The notes under the pieces are model-generated. The model was not told the DNA's origin and ran no database searches. It worked only from the letters and a program-made list of their open reading frames with translations. This document shows, piece after piece, positions 7,074 to 11,831 of a stretch of 11,831 nt of DNA; the stretch's first letter is position 1; every line of letters begins with the position of its first letter. The position numbers and the translations under genes are program-made. This DNA comes from an uncultured Faecalibacterium sp. (GTDB lineage: Bacteria > Bacillota > Clostridia > Oscillospirales > Ruminococcaceae), in contig CAKTFD010000068.1 of assembly GCA_934553285.1 (NCBI GenBank), forward strand, positions 1-11,831, read 5' to 3'.

Positions 7074-8191
7074 AAAAGAAACTGCTTGCGCTGGTATGCG
7101 CACTTGCACTGACCGTCAGCCTTGTGGGCTGCGTATTCTCCACCCCGGATACCGTGGGCAGGATCGGTGACCTTACGGTGACCAGCGGCATGTACCTGCT
7201 GGCACAGTACGGTGCCTACCAGCAGGCCGCCCAGCTGGCAGACAGCGACCAGGACACCGCCGATGTAAAAGCCTTCCTCAAGGCGACCATCACCACCGAT
7301 ACGGATACCGGCGAGACCGCCATGGTGAAGGACTATGTAGCCCAGAAGACCCTGGAGACCCTGCAGACCCTGGCCGCTGTGGATGCCCGCTTTACCGCGC
7401 TGGGCGGCCAGCTGACCGAGGCGCAGCTGGCTGCTGCCGACAGCTACGCCCAGCAGCTGATGGACAACTACGGCGATGCCTACACCGCCAACGGCATCGG
7501 GCTGGAGACCCTGCGCACCTTTGAGCAGCTGCAGGCCAAGCACACCGCCCTGCTGGATCTGGTCTACGGCAAGGACGGCGAGACCCCCGTGGAGGACGGC
7601 GACCTGACCGCCCATCTGGACGACAGCATGTACGAGATCGGCTATGTCACCATCCCGCTGTACAACACCAGCACCTATGCCTTTGCCACCGACGACCAGA
7701 AGGCCGAGATGCTTGCCCTCGCGCAGGAAGCTGCCGATGCCATCAACGATGCTGAGCCGGAGACCCTTTCGGCCCAGATGAACGCCCTGCGCAGCGCCGC
7801 CAACACCGCCGTGCCGGCCATCTGTGCCGTGCTGGGTGCCGAGAGCAGCGCCGATGCCGCCAGCGCCAGCACCGAGCTGCTGACCGAGAGCAGCCTGACC
7901 AGCGCCTTTACCCAGGAGGGTGCCGCCGATACCCTGCGCGGCCTTGCCTACGGGCAAGCAGCCGCCATCCAGTACACCAGCTACGCCATGATGCTGGCCA
8001 TCCGTCTGGACCCGCTGAGCGTTTCCTCGCTGGACGACCTGCGCAGCCAGATCCTGAGCGACATGAAGGGCGATGCGCTGGACGATGCCCTTGCCGCCTA
8101 CGGTGCCCAGCTGGACAACACCCTGAGCAGTTCTGCCATGGGTAAGCTGCCCGCCGCAAAGATCGTAAACGATACCAGCGCCAACAGCTGA
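7070..8191 (+). CDS. PrsA/SurA-like lipoprotein, parvulin domain not evident
   Basis: The 373-residue protein has a classic lipoprotein signal: MKKK, a hydrophobic core and lipobox LVGC with Cys21, so it is predicted to be lipid-anchored outside the cytoplasmic membrane. After it comes GRIGDLTVTSGMYLLAQYGAY, like the start of PrsA/SurA chaperones, then long helical Ala/Gln/Leu-rich segments. The position of a peptidyl-prolyl isomerase domain (about 185-240, YEIGYVTIP then DDQKAEMLALAQEA) recalls the start of a parvulin module, but I do not see the usual GGxLG/FG motifs. It may be a chaperone that has lost isomerase activity. A PrsA-like gene after mfd is familiar from Clostridia. ATG overlaps the mfd stop (ATGA); its AAAGGAG (7055-7061) lies within mfd, indicating translational coupling. 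Function is inferred. Confidence 0.8.
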   Translation: MKKKLLALVCALALTVSLVGCVFSTPDTVGRIGDLTVTSGMYLLAQYGAYQQAAQLADSDQDTADVKAFLKATITTDTDTGETAMVKDYVAQKTLETLQTLAAVDARFTALGGQLTEAQLAAADSYAQQLMDNYGDAYTANGIGLETLRTFEQLQAKHTALLDLVYGKDGETPVEDGDLTAHLDDSMYEIGYVTIPLYNTSTYAFATDDQKAEMLALAQEAADAINDAEPETLSAQMNALRSAANTAVPAICAVLGAESSADAASASTELLTESSLTSAFTQEGAADTLRGLAYGQAAAIQYTSYAMMLAIRLDPLSVSSLDDLRSQILSDMKGDALDDALAAYGAQLDNTLSSSAMGKLPAAKIVNDTSANS

Positions 8192-8213
8192 TGTTCCCTG
8201 TATAAAGTATAAA

Positions 8214-8268
8214 AAGCGCCCAGGTTTTCCACCTTCCGGTAGGAAGGATATGGAAAACCCGGGCGCTT
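8214..8268. terminator. Long bidirectional terminator hairpin
   Basis: AAGCGCCC (8214-8221) pairs with GGGCGCTT (8261-8268), GGTTTTCCA (8223-8231) with TGGAAAACC (8251-8259), and CCTTCC (8232-8237) with GGAAGG (8242-8247) around a GGTA loop. The only defects are one A/C mismatch and an ATA bulge. It is flanked by AAAAA on the left and TTATATTTT on the right, giving T-rich tracts on both strands. It lies between the convergent lipoprotein and GH2 genes, 22 nt after the former's stop and about 100 nt past the latter's. Confidence 0.8.
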
Positions 8269-8281
8269 ATATTTTGCAGAT

Positions 8282-8368
8282 GTCCCGGCAGTAAACGATT
8301 TGAACGGCCTCCGCTGATGATGCGCAGAGCAACGCGGAGCGCATTCTCAATCGTCCCGCGCTAGGGAC
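8282..8368. repeat. Structured intergenic element, possible interspersed repeat
   Basis: This ~87-bp segment is dense in nested inverted repeats. Outer GTCCC (8282-8286) can pair with GGGAC (8364-8368). CTCCGC (8309-8314) pairs with GCGGAG (8334-8339), and alternatively TGCGC (8321-8325) with GCGCA (8339-8343). CGTCCC (8352-8357) pairs with GGGACG (8364-8369). No coding or tRNA structure fits. The compact palindromic layout between convergent genes is typical of REP/MITE-like intergenic elements, but only one copy is in this window, so 'repeat' is inference. The last hairpin, directly after the GH2 stop, may help end that transcript, though it lacks a U-tract on the minus strand. Confidence 0.35.
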
Positions 8369-8371
8369 GCT

Positions 8372-10141
8372 TTATTTTACCACCCTCGCAAACTCTGCGG
8401 CAAGGGCGGCATTTACCGAGCGCACGGCGTTGGCATCCGGTTTGATGGCGGTGCGGTCGTAGGTAAACAGGCCGTTCACCTCGTCCTCCACATCGGTCAG
8501 CTGGGTGTACACCAGCGCCGATAAGCCTTTTTGCAGCTGCGGCAGCACGGTGCCCAGCTGCATTTTTTTGTACCGGGCGGTCAGCTCTGCCCGGCTTTTT
8601 GCCGTACCGTAGCCGTAGGTCCTGTGGGGCGGCTCGTGCCCCGGCATGGGCCAGGCAATGCCGCCATACTCGCTGAGGGCTACCGGGCGCTGCTGCGGGT
8701 GCACCCGCAGCGGGTAGAAGTAATTGTGCAGGGAGTGCACATCCCCGCCGCCCTGATCGTACCAGCCGCTGGCCTCGTCCACAAGGCGGGTATCGTCCAG
8801 CGTGCGGACAGCCTGCACCGCTCCGGCGGCATCAAACTGCCCCCACCCCTCGTTGAAGGGCACCCAGCAGCCCACGCAGGGGTGGCACCGCAGCGCCTGT
8901 ACGGTGGCTTCCAGTTCCTGGCGGTATTCTTCCCGGCTGGCCTGCTTTTCGCGGCTCAGCAGCCCCCATAGGGGCGTTTTGTCGGGCAGGCGGCGCAGCA
9001 GCGGCTGCAGGGCGTTGGTCAGGTAGGTCACGAACCACAGCTTATACCGGCTGCCGCCGTTTACCATATCCTGCCAGACCACGAGGCCCAGCTTGTCGCA
9101 GTGGTAATACCAGCGCTGCGGCTCGATCTTGGCATGTTTGCGCAGCAGGTTGTAGCCCAGGGCTTTTACCTCGCTCAGCTCCCGCTCCACCGCCGCATCC
9201 GAGGGCGGGGTGTACAGCCCCTCCGGCCAGTAGCCCTGGTCCAGCAGGCCGTTGAGCAGCAGAGGTTTGTCGTTCAGGCAGAAGCGCAGCACGCCCCTTG
9301 CATCCGGTGCACAGCTCCACTTGCGCAGGGCAAAGTAGCTGTGCACGGTATCGAACTGTTCTTCCTCTCCCTGCGTGGTGCCCACGGTCAGGTCGTACAA
9401 AAAGGGCGTATCCGGACTCCACGGAAAGAAATGCTCGTCCGAAATATGCAGCGTCACCGTGCCGTCCTGGCCTGCATCGTCGCTGCCCCAGTCCTCGGCG
9501 ATCGTTACGCCTCCGGCCCGCACCACGGCCCACAGGTTCACCGCGCCGCCGGGCGCAGAGGTATGGGCTTTCACGGTCACGGTGCGGGCATCGTAATCCG
9601 GCAGCACGGTCAGGGTCTGGATGTAATTCTCCGGCACCCGCTCCAGCCAGACGGTCTGCCAGATACCGCTCTGGGCCGGGTAAAACATCCCGCCGGGCTG
9701 CAAAGTCTGCTTGCCCCGCGCCTGGGTGCCATGGCCGGTAGGATCCTGCACTGCCACCCACAGGCTGTTGCGGCCGGTGCCGTTGAGCTGGGCGGTGATA
9801 TCCAGCGTAAAGGGCCAGTAGCCGCCCCGGTGGCCCCCTACCAGATGGCCGTTCACCTGCACGGCGCAGGCGTAGTCCACCGCGCCGAAGTGCAGCAGCA
9901 CCCGGCCGCCCGCCCCGGCAGGAGGCGCAAAAAAGCGGTAGTAATGCAGCCACTGTCCGGGCTGCAGGGTGCGCCCCACCCCGGAGGCACGGCACTCCGG
10001 CGCATAGGGCACCAGGATCTCCCCATCCCAGGCTGCCGGGCGCTGTGCCGAGGCGGTGATGGCGTACTGCCACAGGCCGTTGAGATTCTCGTAGCTGTCC
10101 CGCCGCATGGCCGGGCGGGGATATTCCATCAGAGGGTGCAT
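8372..10141 (-). CDS. Glycoside hydrolase family 2 enzyme (beta-galactosidase/glucuronidase-like)
   Basis: The 589-residue protein has the GH2 three-domain core: an N-terminal jelly-roll sugar-binding domain (begins MEYPRPAMRRDSYENLNGLW; VQVNGHLVGGHRGGYWPFTLDIT), an Ig-like middle domain (about 190-290), and a TIM barrel. The barrel starts near LLLNGLLDQGYWPEG and contains LGYNLLRKHAKIEPQRWYYHCDKLGLVVWQD. The predicted acid/base is E431 in PFNEGWG and the nucleophile E491 in SEYGG. GH2 enzymes retain configuration and release beta-linked galactose, glucuronate, mannose or related sugars; the substrate cannot be read here. There is no signal peptide, so it is cytosolic and would act on imported saccharides. 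ATG 10139-10141 is chosen because homology starts there and a promoter lies just upstream; GGTGAG is only 3 nt away, a poor spacing. The frame is open to 10288, but that part overlaps the promoter and the adh terminator. Monocistronic. Confidence 0.92.
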   Translation of the reverse strand: MHPLMEYPRPAMRRDSYENLNGLWQYAITASAQRPAAWDGEILVPYAPECRASGVGRTLQPGQWLHYYRFFAPPAGAGGRVLLHFGAVDYACAVQVNGHLVGGHRGGYWPFTLDITAQLNGTGRNSLWVAVQDPTGHGTQARGKQTLQPGGMFYPAQSGIWQTVWLERVPENYIQTLTVLPDYDARTVTVKAHTSAPGGAVNLWAVVRAGGVTIAEDWGSDDAGQDGTVTLHISDEHFFPWSPDTPFLYDLTVGTTQGEEEQFDTVHSYFALRKWSCAPDARGVLRFCLNDKPLLLNGLLDQGYWPEGLYTPPSDAAVERELSEVKALGYNLLRKHAKIEPQRWYYHCDKLGLVVWQDMVNGGSRYKLWFVTYLTNALQPLLRRLPDKTPLWGLLSREKQASREEYRQELEATVQALRCHPCVGCWVPFNEGWGQFDAAGAVQAVRTLDDTRLVDEASGWYDQGGGDVHSLHNYFYPLRVHPQQRPVALSEYGGIAWPMPGHEPPHRTYGYGTAKSRAELTARYKKMQLGTVLPQLQKGLSALVYTQLTDVEDEVNGLFTYDRTAIKPDANAVRSVNAALAAEFARVVK

Positions 10142-10173
10142 ACACTCACCAGCTTTCTGTAATCGTTGGCTCC

Positions 10174-10182
10174 ATTCTAGCA
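10174..10182 (-). promoter_or_regulatory. Candidate promoter of the GH2 gene (extended -10)
   Basis: Minus-strand TGCTAGAAT is an extended -10 (TGn + TAGAAT, 5/6). No good -35 is found 16-18 bp upstream. It predicts a start near 10167 and a UTR of about 26 nt before the ATG at 10141. I see no obvious sugar-responsive operator. Confidence 0.45.
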
Positions 10183-10243
10183 CAGGGCCGCGCATTTGTA
10201 TACCATGGAACGTTATTGCCCCGGCGGCTCTGCGGCCAAATGC

Positions 10244-10283
10244 AAAGGGACTGCTGCAGCAAAAGCTGTACAGCAGTCCCTTT
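10244..10283 (-). terminator. Intrinsic terminator of the alcohol dehydrogenase gene
   Basis: AAAGGGACTGCTG (10244-10256) pairs perfectly with CAGCAGTCCCTTT (10271-10283), 13 bp, extended by CAGC (10257-10260) / GCTG (10265-10268) around AAAA. On the minus strand the stem ends in TTT, GCA, TTT, a modest U-tract. It lies about 33 nt past the adh stop and before the GH2 promoter, so the two minus-strand genes are probably separate units. Confidence 0.78.
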
Positions 10284-10315
10284 GGCAATAGAGGGGGGAG
10301 GGTCAGAGAGTTTTA

Positions 10316-11533
10316 TCAGAAATCGACCTCAGTGTCGTAGTAGCAGCACTTGAGCAGCTTTTCCATCTCTTCCTGGCTGGGCTGACGGGGGTTAGAGCCG
10401 GTGCAGGCATCGGCGATGGCGTTTTTGGCGATCTCGGGCAGACGCTCCAGGAACACTTCCTCCGGCACAAAGCCCTGCTCGGCGGGGTAGGAGTCCGGGC
10501 CGTAGTGCTTGATGCAGTGGGGGATGTTCAGCGCATCGTTCATGCCGCGCAGGTACGCGATGAGCAGCTCGACCTTTTCGTCATCGCTGGCACCGCCCAG
10601 CTTCATCTCATCGGCAATAACGCCGTAGCGCTTCTTGGCCTCGGGATCCTTGGCGTTAAAGGCGATGACCTTGGGCAGGTACATGGCGTTTGCAGCACCG
10701 TGGATGATGTGTGCGCCGTAGTCCGCAAAGGCAGCGCCGGTCTTGTGTGCCATGGAGTGCACGATACCCAGCAGTGCGTTGGAGAACGCCATGCCGGCCA
10801 GGCACTGTGCGTTGTGCATGGAATCGCGCTTGGACATATCGCCGTTGTAGCTGTCCACCAGGTCGCCCTGGATCATGCGGATGGCAAAGATGGCCAGCGG
10901 GTCGGTATAATCGCAGTGCGCGGTGGAAACATACGCCTCGACCGCGTGGGTCATGGCATCCATACCGGTATGGGCAACCAGCTTTTTGGGCATGGTCTCA
11001 GCCAGGTCGGGGTCCACAATGGCGACATCCGGGGTGATCTCGAAGTCGGCAATGGGGTACTTGATGCCCTTCTGGTAATCGGTGATGATGGAGAACGCAG
11101 TCACCTCGGTCGCGGTGCCGGAGGTGGAAGAGATGGCGCAGAAGTGTGCCTTGCGGCGCAGCGGCGGGATGCCGAACACCTTGCACATCTCCTCAAAGGT
11201 GATCTCAGGGTACTCGTACTTGATCCACATGGCCTTGGCTGCATCGATGGGAGAGCCGCCGCCCATGGCGATGATCCAGTCCGGCTCAAACTTGAGCATG
11301 GCCTCAGCGCCGCGCATAACGGTTTCTACGGAAGGGTCGGGTTCGATGCCCTCGAACAGCTCTACTTCCATGCCGGCTTCTTTCAGGTAGTCCACCGCAC
11401 GATCCAAAAAGCCGAAACGCTTCATGGAGCCGCCGCCGACACAGATCATTGCCTTTTTGCCGGTAAAGGACTTCAGTGCTTCCAGTGCACCCTTGCCATG
11501 GTACAGATCACGGGGCAGAGTAAAACGAGCCAT
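10316..11533 (-). CDS. Iron-containing alcohol dehydrogenase (AdhE C-terminal type)
   Basis: This 405-residue group III alcohol dehydrogenase reduces acetaldehyde, butyraldehyde or similar aldehydes with NAD(P)H in the cytosol, reoxidising the cofactor during fermentation. Seen are the nucleotide-binding GGGSPIDAAK (91-100), SSTSGTATEVTAFSIITD (about 135-152), and the metal ligands D192 and H196 (GMDAMTHAVEAY), H263 (HSMAHKTG) and H278 (HGAANA). The sequence from about 105 to the end, including KYPIADFEITPDVAIVD and ACTGSNPRQP, tracks the alcohol dehydrogenase half of bifunctional AdhE, but the aldehyde dehydrogenase half is absent. GGAGG (11543-11547) lies 9 nt before the ATG. It has its own promoter and terminator. 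A Rex-like operator covers its -10, so expression probably rises with a high NADH/NAD+ ratio. The exact substrate and NADH/NADPH choice are unknown. Confidence 0.95.
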   Translation of the reverse strand: MARFTLPRDLYHGKGALEALKSFTGKKAMICVGGGSMKRFGFLDRAVDYLKEAGMEVELFEGIEPDPSVETVMRGAEAMLKFEPDWIIAMGGGSPIDAAKAMWIKYEYPEITFEEMCKVFGIPPLRRKAHFCAISSTSGTATEVTAFSIITDYQKGIKYPIADFEITPDVAIVDPDLAETMPKKLVAHTGMDAMTHAVEAYVSTAHCDYTDPLAIFAIRMIQGDLVDSYNGDMSKRDSMHNAQCLAGMAFSNALLGIVHSMAHKTGAAFADYGAHIIHGAANAMYLPKVIAFNAKDPEAKKRYGVIADEMKLGGASDDEKVELLIAYLRGMNDALNIPHCIKHYGPDSYPAEQGFVPEEVFLERLPEIAKNAIADACTGSNPRQPSQEEMEKLLKCCYYDTEVDF

Positions 11534-11596
11534 AATGTAAAACCTCCAAAATCATCAGGATACGTTCAAGATAAGTCATACCTTGCCGGAGTCATT

Positions 11597-11614
11597 ATGT
11601 TAATTATATAACAA
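11597..11614. promoter_or_regulatory. Candidate Rex operator on the adh promoter
   Basis: Read on the minus strand, the site is TTGTTATATAATTAACAT. Against the Rex consensus TTGTTAANNNNTTAACAA it differs at two of fourteen fixed positions (7 and 18). The TGTTA (minus) / TAACA halves are perfect inverted repeats (11598-11602 and 11609-11613). The -10 box of the adh promoter is exactly its centre, the expected place for a repressor. Rex is the NADH-sensing repressor of fermentation genes, adh/adhE among them, in many Firmicutes. The match is seen; binding is inferred. Confidence 0.65.
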
Positions 11615-11631
11615 CATCCAGTCGATATCCA
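11603..11631 (-). promoter_or_regulatory. Promoter of the alcohol dehydrogenase gene
   Basis: A perfect TATAAT (11603-11608, minus strand) has TGGATA (11626-11631, 4/6 to the -35 consensus) 17 bp upstream. The start would fall near 11596, giving a UTR of about 63 nt before the ATG at 11533. The box is embedded in the Rex-like palindrome. Confidence 0.65.
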
Positions 11632-11717
11632 TTGACCAATCAGAGGAAAGTTTCGTGCTTTTTTGGGCAGAGTGCCAACCAGAAGGATGCAACAGCCGCC
11701 GCCCTGCCGCAAAACGC

Positions 11718-11753
11718 AAAAAAACACCCCGAAGCATCTTAGCTTCGAGGTGT
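11718..11753 (-). terminator. Intrinsic terminator of the tRNA gene
   Basis: ACACCCCGAAGC (11724-11735) pairs with GCTTCGAGGTGT (11742-11753), 12 bp with one G-U in the minus-strand RNA, loop of 6. On the minus strand a run of seven T follows (11718-11724). It starts 8 nt past the tRNA CCA end. Between it and the adh promoter (about 11632-11717) I see nothing else supportable. Confidence 0.9.
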
Positions 11754-11760
11754 CTGCCTT

Positions 11761-11831
<71 letters not shown>

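Noticed and set aside
3933..7109. Minus-strand open frame of over 1000 codons antisense to mfd
   Set aside because: It is the mirror of a GC-rich coding gene whose codon use gives few stops on the other strand. The product is low-complexity (Gly/His/Gln/Leu-rich), has no domain motif, and mfd itself is unmistakable.
8285..8330. tRNA-like T-loop (GTTCAAATC on the minus strand)
   Set aside because: The flanking bases do not form a T-stem and there is no D-arm or anticodon arm at the right distance.
8267..8344. Minus-strand 25-codon mini-ORF inside the palindromic element
   Set aside because: No ribosome-binding site or promoter precedes it, and its end runs into the terminator stem; chance is the simplest explanation.
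10142..10288. 49-residue N-terminal extension of the GH2 protein, as a signal peptide
   Set aside because: It overlaps the adh terminator and the GH2 promoter, lacks a basic-hydrophobic-cleavage layout, and GH2 homology starts at ATG 10141.

Overview
The window is high-GC chromosomal DNA of a gut-type anaerobic Firmicute. Gene content (pyruvate phosphate dikinase, an AdhE-like iron alcohol dehydrogenase, a cytosolic GH2 glycosidase) and the style of the proteins fit Oscillospiraceae/Ruminococcaceae, with Faecalibacterium or a close relative the best guess. The genus is inference; no marker gene that would fix it is present. I see no phage, transposon, integron or CRISPR.

Layout, left to right. 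(1) 1-1027, minus: the N-terminal 342 codons of pyruvate phosphate dikinase, running off the left edge. (2) 1028-1444: a divergent, AT-rich intergenic region with a promoter for each direction. The rightward side carries a ~200-nt structured leader ending in an intrinsic terminator whose 3' arm contains the Shine-Dalgarno of the next gene. (3) 1445-2752, plus: a stand-alone GlmU-type acetyltransferase domain without the uridylyltransferase half, then a small membrane-anchored protein of unknown function, closed by a strong terminator. (4) 2891-8191, plus: pth, mfd and a PrsA/SurA-like lipoprotein. The order glmU..pth..mfd recalls the Bacillus subtilis glmU-prs-ctc-spoVC(pth)-fin-mfd neighbourhood. 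mfd and the lipoprotein gene overlap by 4 nt. (5) 8192-8371: a long near-perfect hairpin that looks like a bidirectional terminator, then an ~87-bp structured element that may be an interspersed repeat. (6) 8372-10141, minus: a monocistronic GH2 glycosidase. (7) 10316-11533, minus: a monocistronic iron-dependent alcohol dehydrogenase whose -10 box lies inside a near-consensus Rex operator. (8) 11718-11831, minus: tRNA-Thr(GGT), cut by the right edge, with its own terminator.

How the parts work together: PPDK and the Rex-linked alcohol dehydrogenase belong to fermentative carbon and redox balance. The central plus-strand block is housekeeping: cell-wall precursor supply, recycling of peptidyl-tRNA, transcription-coupled repair and extracytoplasmic protein folding. 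The GH2 enzyme would process imported oligosaccharides or glycosides. The most unusual points are the attenuator-like leader in front of the acetyltransferase, the loss of the uridylyltransferase domain, and the Rex site centred on the adh promoter.
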